Below, piece by piece: positions 7,390-14,824 of a stretch of 15,463 nucleotides of DNA (position 1 is its first letter; each line of letters opens with the position of its first letter). The notes under the pieces were generated by a model, which was not told where the DNA came from, ran no database searches, and saw only the letters and a list, made by a program, of their open reading frames with translations. The translations under genes were made by a program, and so were the position numbers. Source of the DNA: CAYXVB01 sp964467785 (GTDB taxonomy: Bacteria > Bdellovibrionota > UBA1018); the NCBI GenBank assembly GCA_964467785.1, contig CAYXVB010000080.1, positions 1 to 15,463 of the forward strand, in the 5' to 3' direction.

Positions 7390-10300
7390 TCAGAAGCCGA
7401 AATTCTGCAGCCCCGCCTGCACGAAGAATTCGCCGCGACCGCCCGCGACTTCGGAAAAGCCCTGATGGTACTCCACCGAGAAGACCAGGGGCAGCTGATT
7501 GAAGAGCTCTGTCGAAAGACGAAGTCCACCGCCCGCCGACGGCAGGAGCGGCGCGCCCGGCTCCCAGCCGGGGAACCAAGACGCCTCGCCGAACGCGAAG
7601 CCGAAGAGATGGTTCATGAACACGGGTTGCGTGCCCCAGCCCCGGAAAATCCGCGCGAGCGGGAAGCGCCAGTCGAACGACGCGACCGCCGTGGACTTGG
7701 AATAGAAGAGCAGTCCTGGATAGCCGCGGATCGCGAGCTGATCGAGCGAGTCAGAGGGCATCGTCTGCACCAGCGACGAGGCGACGCGCCCCTGCGTGTT
7801 GACCGCTGTCGAGACGACATCCGGGATCAGAGAGACCATCTGACCCTTGAGGCTTGCGAGCAAGACGTGATGATTTCCCAGTGGCAGGAAATGGTTGGCC
7901 TTGGCGAAGCCTTTGACGATGGGGCTGCTCAGACCGATCGGGTAGAGTCGGGCCCCGAGCGCGTAGCTGCGGCCCTCCTCCGCCGTGATCGCGAGGTCCG
8001 AGGCGTCCGTGTTGGAGTAGGATATGCCGGCGTCGAGACTCGGCACAAAGCGGCCGCGCGCGACGACGTCACCGTCCGAGGGATTGGCGCCGGGCTGGAT
8101 GAGCGCGAGCTGCGCTCCGTTAAAGGCCACTGCGGGCGTGAGCGTCCAGTGGGTGGAGCGAATGGGTTGCGATGCGCCGAGATACACTTGCGACTTGCGG
8201 ATATAGCTCTTGAGTGCGCCGGTCGTCGGGTCATAGGCATAGGACGTCGTCAGCTGCTGTCCCGAGAAAGTCAAAGTCGGACCGAGCGTGCGGTTGGCAT
8301 ACACGAGGTTGATGTCCGGCACGAGAGTGGAAAGATCCAGCAGCACCGCACCGAAGTAACGGTGGCGGTCAGTGGCATCGAATCCCAGGATCTCGCCGCC
8401 GACAAAAAAGGATCGGGAATTGGCCCAGAGCAGCGGCGTCCACTGGCGGGGCAGGATGCTGGGCCAGAGCGAATAGTCGGATATCGGCGCGTTGAGCGCG
8501 GCGCGGGCCGACTCCGAGACGGGCGTCTGCGATTCGGCGGAGCGGGGCGGCGCGAGAGGGGACTGAATCCGTGGCGGCCAGGGCAATTTGACTGGAGCGG
8601 TCGGCGTGATGCGGAGTCGTGCGAGATTCCACCCGCGTGTGGCGAACACCGACGCATGAAGGGTTCCCTGCGTGTCGATCGACGGCAACATCAGGCCGGT
8701 GACGAGATTGGTCAGTGGCTCGGGCTTGGCGCCCAAACGTGGCTTCAGTCGGTAAAGGTTGTTCACCCCGCTGGTATCCGAGACGAAATACACGTCTCCA
8801 GTCGCGGGATGGACCACCGGAAAGCGATTGAATGCGCCATTATCCACCAGCACGCGGAGTCCGCGCTTCGCATCGCTCGTGACCGGATGCGCTTCCATCG
8901 CCGGTACGGTGAGCTCGAGGAGCTCCTCGCTCGCCCGGCCGTTGCGATGGGACGAGAACACCACCCGGGTGCCAGCCATGTTGGCGAATCGCGGTGTCCC
9001 CACGGTATCGCGCGCGGCGGGCACATAGATATCGCGATAGGAACGGAGCTGAAGCCGGCCCGATTCGTCCCTCTCGAGCGGTGCGATGGCGAGGGTCATT
9101 CGGCCGCGATCGGTGCGACCGAACACCACCCATTTGCCGTCGGCGGAGACGTCGGGATCCGAGGCGCGCCAGCCACTCGTGAGCTGCCGCAGCTCGTCTC
9201 GCTCGACATCGTAGGAGAGCAGTTCGCTGGTGAGATTGTAGTTGTCGATCCGGCGCAGGGCGCTCATCACGAGCGTGCGCGAGTCCGGGGTGAAGGCCAT
9301 TGTGGCGCCCAAGCTCTTGCGCTCGATTCGGCGGGTGTTTCCAGTGCGCAAGTCGCGCAGAAAGACCGACATCGAAAGATCATCCGTGCTTTGAGTCCAG
9401 GCCAGCCAGCGGCCGTCGGGCGAAAAGGCGGAGCCCAGGGTCTCCCGTCCCGTGGTGGTCTCCCAGTCAAATTGGGTCTCGCCTTGGGCGCGGATCTCGG
9501 CGAGTTGCGCCGAAGCGCGACGGCGGGTGTCCTCGCTCCATTCCGCCCAGTAGCGGTACCAGTTCTTGCCAGTGATGTTTTCGAGGTTGCCATTGATCAG
9601 GAAAGGGAAGCGGCCGCCGGAGCGCCAGGACATCTCGCCCAGCGCGGCGTCGCCGCGGGGCTGGCCGTTAAAGGGTTCCGAGGCGATCCGGCTCATCAGC
9701 TGGTAACCGAAGAGGTAGGCGGTCTCACCGAGCGGATAATACGGGTTGGGACCGGTGATCCGGTCCAGCGTGATGAACTCGGGACGATCCAGCACGCTCT
9801 CATCCACCGCCGCGCGGAGGATCATGTCGTAAAAGGAGCTGCGACCGCGTCCTCCGCTGGTGTGCCGGGTCTCCATGTAGACGGCGAGCCCCTCGAGCAT
9901 CCAGGAGGGCCAAAGCGAGTTGGGTAACGCCGCATCGCTGAAGACCACGCGCAGCCAGGTGGCATAGCCGTGGGTCGGATCCATGTTGAGAAAGTGCGTG
10001 TACTCGTGGATCGCGAGCAGACGGAGCCAGTCGTCGTACGCGTAGATGGAATACCAGTTCTCCGGCGGCTTGGCATTGAAGACCATCCCAAAGCGACCGA
10101 CCGCCGAAGTGAGGCCGTTGGCCGAATCGATGTTGTCGACGACCAGTACCTGGGTTTTGGACGCGGTGAGACCCGAACGCTGGGTGGGGTCCCATTTGAG
10201 CGCGGGCACGAGGATCCGGTGGGCCTCCTCGAGCGCGAGGCCGGATTGGCGCGCGACGTCTTCGAGCTCCTCGGGAAAGGTCACGCGGAAGTGCTCGGTC

Positions 10301-10482
10301 TCGAGCGTCTTGTATGTCCAGTGCGGGGAGAGGGCGAGGTAGTCGCCGACTCCGGGGGGCGACGCGCACCCGACCACCAGCGCGGACGCGCTCAGGCACA
10401 GTGCAAGGGCGAGGAATGTCTGGAGAGCTTTACTGCCTCGACAGCTGATTGCTGTCGGCGTTGCCGAGATCTGTTCCGCCAT
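7390..10482 (-). CDS. Lipobox protein with HExxH peptidase domain, TolB-like propeller and outer-membrane barrel
   Basis: 1030 residues. The hydrophobic N-terminus (about 19-38) ends in VVGC with the lipobox cysteine at residue 39, so it is probably an exported lipoprotein. The n-region is long because the only usable start, ATG 10482, lies inside the upstream ygfZ gene (53-base overlap). About 50-250 is a peptidase-MA/M1-like zinc domain: HEYTH (H159, E160, H163) with the third ligand likely E197 in MLEGLAVYME, the gluzincin pattern. About 340-690 carries PD40/TolB-type propeller repeats (GSAFSPDGRWLAW, AFTPDSRTLVM, PDVSADGKWVVFG, GDVYFVSDTSGVNNLYRL). About 720-1030 is rich in alternating apolar residues and ends with an aromatic residue (QNFGF), as in bacterial surface antigen/Omp85-type barrels. 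It is inferred to be an outer-membrane protease-like protein of unknown substrate. Translational coupling to ygfZ is likely, as no good ribosome site is visible. Confidence 0.88.
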   Translation of the reverse strand: MAEQISATPTAISCRGSKALQTFLALALCLSASALVVGCASPPGVGDYLALSPHWTYKTLETEHFRVTFPEELEDVARQSGLALEEAHRILVPALKWDPTQRSGLTASKTQVLVVDNIDSANGLTSAVGRFGMVFNAKPPENWYSIYAYDDWLRLLAIHEYTHFLNMDPTHGYATWLRVVFSDAALPNSLWPSWMLEGLAVYMETRHTSGGRGRSSFYDMILRAAVDESVLDRPEFITLDRITGPNPYYPLGETAYLFGYQLMSRIASEPFNGQPRGDAALGEMSWRSGGRFPFLINGNLENITGKNWYRYWAEWSEDTRRRASAQLAEIRAQGETQFDWETTTGRETLGSAFSPDGRWLAWTQSTDDLSMSVFLRDLRTGNTRRIERKSLGATMAFTPDSRTLVMSALRRIDNYNLTSELLSYDVERDELRQLTSGWRASDPDVSADGKWVVFGRTDRGRMTLAIAPLERDESGRLQLRSYRDIYVPAARDTVGTPRFANMAGTRVVFSSHRNGRASEELLELTVPAMEAHPVTSDAKRGLRVLVDNGAFNRFPVVHPATGDVYFVSDTSGVNNLYRLKPRLGAKPEPLTNLVTGLMLPSIDTQGTLHASVFATRGWNLARLRITPTAPVKLPWPPRIQSPLAPPRSAESQTPVSESARAALNAPISDYSLWPSILPRQWTPLLWANSRSFFVGGEILGFDATDRHRYFGAVLLDLSTLVPDINLVYANRTLGPTLTFSGQQLTTSYAYDPTTGALKSYIRKSQVYLGASQPIRSTHWTLTPAVAFNGAQLALIQPGANPSDGDVVARGRFVPSLDAGISYSNTDASDLAITAEEGRSYALGARLYPIGLSSPIVKGFAKANHFLPLGNHHVLLASLKGQMVSLIPDVVSTAVNTQGRVASSLVQTMPSDSLDQLAIRGYPGLLFYSKSTAVASFDWRFPLARIFRGWGTQPVFMNHLFGFAFGEASWFPGWEPGAPLLPSAGGGLRLSTELFNQLPLVFSVEYHQGFSEVAGGRGEFFVQAGLQNFGF

Positions 10483-11449
10483 CAGTTGAGATGCGGGTCA
10501 CCGTCCCCGTCGATCCTGACGGAAGTCTAACGGCGAGCCCCTCCTTCGCGTGGATCTTCCTAAGGTAACCCAAGGCGAAGAATCGGTCACCCTCGATGAT
10601 GACGGAAGTGACCCTGCCGATCTCGGCCGGTGGCTCGGCCAAATTCAGGATTTCCTGTCCCTTTTCGGGGGCTCCTGCGGATCCTTGGAGGTTTCCCTCG
10701 ATGCGAGCGAGGCGCTTTGCCGGCGCGCCCTGCGAAAGCACGCGCTCGATGACTTCCTGCCCGGGATAGCAGCCTTTTTGCTGGGCCACGGCTTCGTAAA
10801 GGCCGGCTTCGAGCGGCATGGTGTTTTCGTCGATCTCCAGCCCCGTCCAGGGGCGGACCGAATCCACCCGACGGCGCTCCAGCATCCTCCAGTCCGCGGG
10901 GGAGCTGGCCGTCTCAGGCAAGGCTTTTTCAAGCCACTGCTGCAATCGCGCCGGACGCGCCCAGACGCTGAGCCAGACCAGGCCGAAGTCTCGCGTGCCG
11001 CGGTGGTTGATCCGGATCTCCTCATCGATGGCGACCGTGCGGTCTGCTTGTAGTTCCGGGGTTCCTATCGCCGCGAGGAGCTTGGCTTCGTCCGCCGGTT
11101 CGCAGAAGATCCAGCGCGATTCGAGGCTTTCCACCGGAGTGAGCGTCATCCGTTCCGCAAACGTGTAGCGATCGATGGTCTGGAGGAGGTTGTCGCGCCA
11201 ATGGCCGTCGGAACCGCCGTCGAATTCAAAGGCGAACTCTTGCTCTCCGTAATGCCAGAGGGTGAAGACTGAGAGCACTTTTCCGGTCGGGGTCAAAAAG
11301 CAGCCTCCGCTGCCCGAGCCCACGGGCAGGTGCTTGGCGTCGGCGGAGCTGAGCCTTTGGAGGAAGTCGCGGGCGTCCGGGCCAGTCAGGCTGACCCATT
11401 GCCAGCGCACAGGAGAGGAGGTCTGAGGTTCGAAGATCCAAGAACGCAT
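10430..11449 (-). CDS. ygfZ: YgfZ/IBA57-family folate-binding Fe-S cluster maintenance protein
   Basis: YgfZ proteins are GcvT-like, tetrahydrofolate-dependent factors needed for assembly or repair of 4Fe-4S enzymes in the cytoplasm. The family signature K-G-C-Y-x-G-Q-E is present as QQKGCYPGQEVIERV, with its cysteine near residue 227. The GcvT-like N-terminal portion has VSLTGPDARDFLQRLSSAD and GGCFLTPTGKVLSVF. The final 90 residues match the small C-terminal barrel (LARIEGN..., IGRVTSV, FALGYLRK). I chose ATG 11449 because AAGG lies 8 bases upstream. GTG 11455, in frame, is only 2 bases from that AAGG. About 339 residues, normal for the family. It overlaps the start of the downstream lipobox-barrel gene by 53 bases and is divergent from the yhaM-like gene. 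Confidence 0.93.
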   Translation of the reverse strand: MRSWIFEPQTSSPVRWQWVSLTGPDARDFLQRLSSADAKHLPVGSGSGGCFLTPTGKVLSVFTLWHYGEQEFAFEFDGGSDGHWRDNLLQTIDRYTFAERMTLTPVESLESRWIFCEPADEAKLLAAIGTPELQADRTVAIDEEIRINHRGTRDFGLVWLSVWARPARLQQWLEKALPETASSPADWRMLERRRVDSVRPWTGLEIDENTMPLEAGLYEAVAQQKGCYPGQEVIERVLSQGAPAKRLARIEGNLQGSAGAPEKGQEILNLAEPPAEIGRVTSVIIEGDRFFALGYLRKIHAKEGLAVRLPSGSTGTVTRISTDGGTDLGNADSNQLSRQ

Positions 11450-11560
11450 GAACACAGCCTTATCAAGTTTTTAGATTGGCGAAAAGTCGCTCTCTTTTTG
11501 ACGCGGCGAGCCCCAAAAATCTACCCGATCGATCTTTTTGTGCTATGACGGGCGCTCTTT
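11450..11560. promoter_or_regulatory. Divergent promoter region between ygfZ and the yhaM-like gene
   Basis: 111 bases. Toward the yhaM-like gene there is an extended -10-like TGCTATGAC (TATGAC at 11544-11549) only 11 bases before ATG 11561. No ribosome binding site is present, so the message may be leaderless or nearly so. No -35 sits at standard spacing; TTGACG (11498-11503) is 40 bases upstream of TATGAC. Toward ygfZ the leader contains TGATAAGGC then TGTGT then ATG, nearly the same as the fabI leader. Confidence 0.5.
11497..11508 (+). promoter_or_regulatory. TTTGACGCGGCG element upstream of the yhaM-like gene (copy 2)
   Basis: Identical to the 12-mer at 5357-5368 (minus strand). It begins 64 bases before ATG 11561. 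Each copy points toward its downstream gene and is followed, about 40 bases on, by TATGAT or TATGAC. It may be a regulator site or promoter element. Confidence 0.4.
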
Positions 11561-12568
11561 ATGACGACTAAGACCCAGTTTAGCCAGGACCTTCGTGACA
11601 AAGACACCGTTTCCTCCCCGTTTCTGATCAAATTCAGCGCTTTGGCGGTTGGAAAAACCGGCAAGCCGTACATGAATCTGGTCCTCATGGACCGTACGGG
11701 CGAGATCCAGGCGATGCTCTGGGATGACGCCTCCAAGTACGCGGGCCAGGCCGTGCGCGACGCTCTCGTTTGGGTCGATGGTCGCTGCCAAGTTTATCAG
11801 GGCCGTCGCCAAGTCGTCGTGAGCAAGCTCCAGGTCCTGCGCGAGGACGAGGTGGACCTCAAGGACTTCGTGCCCGAGGGGACACTCGACGCTGAGGCGC
11901 TCTACGCTCAGCTCAAGGGCTATGTCGCCACGATGAAGGACCCGTTCTACAAGGCCCTCGCCGAAGCGGTTCTCATCGACGACGCCGACATCGTCGACCG
12001 CATCAAGCGCGCGCCTGCCGCCAAGTCCGTGCATCACGCATACAAGACGGGCTTGCTCGAGCATGTCATCTCGATCACCGGTATCCTCGATCATCTCGCC
12101 AGTCACTACGGCAAGCTCGTCGATCGAGACCTTCTGTTCTTGGGCGGTTTCTTTCACGACATCGGCAAGATCTGGGAGCTGTCTTACGACCGCGTCACTG
12201 ATTACACGACCGAAGGCAAGCTCATCGGCCACCTGGTGATGGGCGTGGAGCTCGTCGACCGCAAGATCCGCGAGCTGGAAGCCCAAAGCGGGCGCTTGCC
12301 GGGCGCTTTCCCCGAGGACAAGAAAATCCTCGTCAAGCATCTCATCCTCGCGCACCACGGCGTCCTCGAGTACGGTTCGCCCAAGCGTCCCAAGATCCTC
12401 GAGGCCGTGCTCGTGCACATGATCGACGATCTCGACTCCAAGGTGAATTCCATCTCGCAGTTCATCGAAAAGGACGAGACTCCCGGTCGTTGGACCGCGC
12501 TCTCGCGCCAGTACGAGCGGTACTTCTACAAGCCAGACTGGGCGATGCGCCCTTCCGAAGCGCTGTAA
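11561..12568 (+). CDS. yhaM: YhaM-like 3'-5' exoribonuclease (OB-fold plus HD domain)
   Basis: 335 residues. The N-terminal OB-fold (about 15-95: VSSPFLIKFSALAVGKTGKP, YMNLVLMDRTGEIQAMLWD, DALVWVDGRCQVYQGRRQVV) would bind nucleic acid. The HD metal-dependent phosphohydrolase domain (about 150-300) has SVHHAYKTGLLEHV (H158, H159, H168), GGFFHDIGKI (H199, D200), LILAHHG and VHMIDDLDSK, in the order seen in YhaM/CBF1 of Firmicutes. Those enzymes degrade RNA, and single-stranded DNA, from the 3' end. Substrate and activity here are inferred from domain order and length (YhaM is about 310-320 residues). The ATG has no ribosome binding site but lies just after a -10-like element. The last 43 bases overlap the 3' end of the convergent hydrolase gene. 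The symbol is by family, not proven orthology. Confidence 0.88.
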   Translation: MTTKTQFSQDLRDKDTVSSPFLIKFSALAVGKTGKPYMNLVLMDRTGEIQAMLWDDASKYAGQAVRDALVWVDGRCQVYQGRRQVVVSKLQVLREDEVDLKDFVPEGTLDAEALYAQLKGYVATMKDPFYKALAEAVLIDDADIVDRIKRAPAAKSVHHAYKTGLLEHVISITGILDHLASHYGKLVDRDLLFLGGFFHDIGKIWELSYDRVTDYTTEGKLIGHLVMGVELVDRKIRELEAQSGRLPGAFPEDKKILVKHLILAHHGVLEYGSPKRPKILEAVLVHMIDDLDSKVNSISQFIEKDETPGRWTALSRQYERYFYKPDWAMRPSEAL

Positions 12569-13965
12569 GACCACCGGAGCGGGCTGAGCGAGTTGAAGCG
12601 ATCGATCCAGGCGGAGCTGACGGGGCGTCCCAGAACAGCTTCGGCGAAGATCCGGCGCTGAACGCGGTTGGTCTCCTGTTCGCCCGGGGTGGATTCGTCT
12701 TCGGGCAGGCCGCGAAGAAATCTCAGCCCCGGCTGATGGCCGCCTTTTTCCAATTGGAAGAATTGGGCAAAGCCGCGCGGAACTTTCGAGAAATGATCCA
12801 GCGCCTCGACCTGCGGGGTGGCGCCGTCGGTTTCACCCTGGAAATAGCTGACCGGGACTTCGATCGGATAAGATTGTGCCGAGTAAAGCTCGCGGGTCCG
12901 TGCGCCCAGCTCGCGACAAAGGTCATGGTTGTCTTGCGCTCCTGGCATCCGCAGGTCGGGAATTAATCGGCCGCGGAAGTCAAAGCGGTAGTAAAAGCTC
13001 GCGTGCGGCGAGTCCTGCCCCAGCTCTTGGCAGGAAATCATCAGATGCAGCATCAGGCCGAAGCCGAACTCAGCCTCGTCAGGCGGGTAATCGTCAAAAG
13101 TGTGTAGCGCCGCATAGAGGTTGTCACCCGACATCGCGAGCACCGTATCGAGCCAGTAGTCCAATTTGGTAAACGGCTCGTCGAGGTACATCATGAATCG
13201 CGCGGCGCGCGAGAACCAGGTGGGCGGCGCCAGGGGATCCCTCGAAAGCTCGAGGATGCGCTCGCGTTGCGCTTCCGGATAGGAGTCGAATTTGGCCTGC
13301 ATCAGCGCGCGGGTGGACTCCGCGCGATAAAGGCCGTTGCCCCCGTGGGCGATGGTGCCCTCCAGGACCACCGCGCGGGTCGAGCGTGGGAAGAGCGAGC
13401 CATAGATCGTCGCGACCACGGTTCCGTACGAGTGCCCATATACTGAAATCATGGGCGCACCGAGGGACTTGCGGATCTCCTCAATGTCGCGGGCGATCGC
13501 CACGGAGGAGTAAAAGGCGGGGTCCCGATAGGTTGCGCGATCCGCGGGCTTCGAGCAGTTCATGCCTCTTGGGTCGAAATAGACGATGTTGAACTCGGCA
13601 TCCAGGCCGCGAAACTCGCTGCCGTGCATGGAGGCTCCGGGGCCACCCGCTGCAAACACCACGAAAGGCAGCTCGGGACGGATCTCTTGGCGAGTCCAAT
13701 AGTAGATCGAAGTTTGAGGCCCCGCGGGGCGCGAATAATCCACGGGCACTTCCACGCGATTGCCAAGCTCTCCCGCGGTGCGTGCTGCGTCGGGATCACC
13801 CGATGGCGCGCAGGTTTCCTCGCCCGTGCGGTAGTCGGGAAGCCAGTTTACGGTCAAGACCTGCGCCGATGCCGACGCTGATGCAACTGCCGGGGTCGGC
13901 GCGAAAAAAAGCGGGGTCAACACCAACAGGAGCAATGGATTTCGGTCAGCGTGAATCAACGTCAT
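12526..13965 (-). CDS. Exported alpha/beta hydrolase, S33 proline iminopeptidase/tripeptidyl aminopeptidase type
   Basis: 479 residues with a signal peptide (MTLIHADRNPLLLLVLTPLF, then a region ending near ASASA). It has the alpha/beta hydrolase order: oxyanion-side AAGGPGAS, the strand FNIVYFDPRGMNCS typical of S33 peptidases, nucleophile YGHSYGT (S179), acid in GETDGATP (D380) and base in KGGHQPG (H410). A cap region of about 170 residues lies between nucleophile and acid. This suggests a periplasmic or secreted exopeptidase releasing N-terminal residues, but esterase activity cannot be excluded. It follows tatD by 47 bases and probably closes the dsbA-tatD-hydrolase operon. Its last 43 bases overlap the end of the converging yhaM-like gene, so its C-terminal residues (GRIAQSGL) are coded opposite that gene's stop region. 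Confidence 0.9.
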   Translation of the reverse strand: MTLIHADRNPLLLLVLTPLFFAPTPAVASASASAQVLTVNWLPDYRTGEETCAPSGDPDAARTAGELGNRVEVPVDYSRPAGPQTSIYYWTRQEIRPELPFVVFAAGGPGASMHGSEFRGLDAEFNIVYFDPRGMNCSKPADRATYRDPAFYSSVAIARDIEEIRKSLGAPMISVYGHSYGTVVATIYGSLFPRSTRAVVLEGTIAHGGNGLYRAESTRALMQAKFDSYPEAQRERILELSRDPLAPPTWFSRAARFMMYLDEPFTKLDYWLDTVLAMSGDNLYAALHTFDDYPPDEAEFGFGLMLHLMISCQELGQDSPHASFYYRFDFRGRLIPDLRMPGAQDNHDLCRELGARTRELYSAQSYPIEVPVSYFQGETDGATPQVEALDHFSKVPRGFAQFFQLEKGGHQPGLRFLRGLPEDESTPGEQETNRVQRRIFAEAVLGRPVSSAWIDRFNSLSPLRWSYSASEGRIAQSGL

Positions 13966-13985
13966 GGGTCAGTCTTACTCCGAAA

Positions 13986-14003
13986 CCCTTAAGGGATCCT
14001 TAA
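13986..14003. repeat. Two overlapping small palindromes between tatD and the hydrolase gene
   Basis: CCCTTAAGGG (13986-13995) is a perfect 10-base palindrome. It overlaps a short inverted repeat, TTAAGG (13989-13994), GAT, CCTTAA (13998-14003). They lie in the 47-base spacer upstream of the hydrolase. They could be an operator or a weak stem; neither looks like a terminator, since no T-run follows. Confidence 0.3.
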
Positions 14004-14012
14004 ATCCGGCGC

Positions 14013-14804
14013 TCAGGGTAGGCGGAATAGGGTCCGCGCGTTTTTCGTCGTGGCTTCAGCGACTTGCTCCAAGGTCAGGCCTTTGACTTCGGCCAACTTC
14101 ATCGCAGTGAGGCGCACCATCGAAGGTTCGCACTTTTTGCCGCGGTGGGGGATCGGAGCGAGGTACGGCGAATCGGTTTCGACCAGGAGTCGGTCCAACG
14201 GAAAGTCCCGCGCACAGCTTCGGAGATCCTCCGCAGTCTTGAAGGTCAGAATTCCAGAAAAAGAGATGTAAAACCCGAGATCGAGGCAGGCTTGGCCGAA
14301 GGCGCGCGTTCCGCTGAAACAGTGGATGACGCCTAAGGGGCGCCCCGCGGGTACGTGACGGGCGTACTCCTTGAGCGAGGCGAGCAGGTCGTCCTCCGCT
14401 TCGCGGGAGTGGACGACCACCGGCTGGTTGACTCGCAGGGCGAGTCCCAGTTGCTGATCGAGCTGAGCGCGCTGGATGTCCCGCGGCGAGTGATCGTAAT
14501 GATAATCGAGGCCGATCTCGCCGATCGCCCGGCACTTGGGATGATGCGCGGCTTTTTCGAGCACCGTGAAGTCCGCGGGTGAGATCGTGATCGCTTCGTG
14601 CGGATGCACGCCCACCGTATGGTAGATGAAGTCGTATGTTTCCGAGAGCTTTTCGACCTGCGGAATCGTTCCCAGATCGACACCGATCGTGACCATTGCG
14701 GTGACGCCCGCCTCACGGGCCTCGCGCAGAAGCTGTTCCTGCGACTTCGGGGCGTAGTCGTAAGTGAGGTGGCAGTGGCTGTCGATCAATAGAGGCGAAG
14801 ACAT
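14013..14804 (-). CDS. tatD: TatD-family metal-dependent deoxyribonuclease
   Basis: TatD proteins are TIM-barrel, metal-dependent 3'-5' exonucleases of the amidohydrolase fold, cytoplasmic, linked to repair and DNA turnover. 263 residues, the normal length. All hallmark motifs are in order: IDSHCHL (H10, H12), TVGVHPHEA, AIGEIGLDYHY with the bridging glutamate, VVVHSREAEDD, GVIHCFSGT, and LLVETDSPYLAPIPHRGK. The C-terminus NARTLFRLP is typical. The start at ATG 14804 has AGGT 9 bases upstream and is the only start that keeps the first metal motif. It lies 20 bases after the DsbA-like gene. The family has several paralogues (TatD, YcfH, YjjV). LAPIPHRGK is shared by the YcfH-like subgroup, so the symbol denotes the family. 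Confidence 0.94.
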   Translation of the reverse strand: MSSPLLIDSHCHLTYDYAPKSQEQLLREAREAGVTAMVTIGVDLGTIPQVEKLSETYDFIYHTVGVHPHEAITISPADFTVLEKAAHHPKCRAIGEIGLDYHYDHSPRDIQRAQLDQQLGLALRVNQPVVVHSREAEDDLLASLKEYARHVPAGRPLGVIHCFSGTRAFGQACLDLGFYISFSGILTFKTAEDLRSCARDFPLDRLLVETDSPYLAPIPHRGKKCEPSMVRLTAMKLAEVKGLTLEQVAEATTKNARTLFRLP

Positions 14805-14824
14805 CGGGTAATACCTGGAACCTT

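Noticed and set aside
7255..9927. 890-codon open frame on the plus strand opposite the peptidase-propeller-barrel gene
   Set aside because: The composition is charged and repetitive with no domain, it overlaps the end of ogt, and the minus-strand frame has signal, metal and propeller motifs. Long antisense frames are common opposite GC-rich genes with biased third positions.
10046..11053. Plus-strand frames of 98-186 codons across the ygfZ/lipobox gene boundary
   Set aside because: They are reverse-strand shadows of two genes with clear motifs and have no supporting features.
11545..11571. Eight-codon upstream frame overlapping the yhaM-like start
   Set aside because: Its ATG lies inside the probable -10 element and no ribosome site precedes it, so it would not be on the transcript.
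11543..12574. 343-codon open frame on the minus strand opposite the yhaM-like gene
   Set aside because: It mirrors the sense gene almost exactly and has no family features; the plus strand has complete OB and HD motifs.
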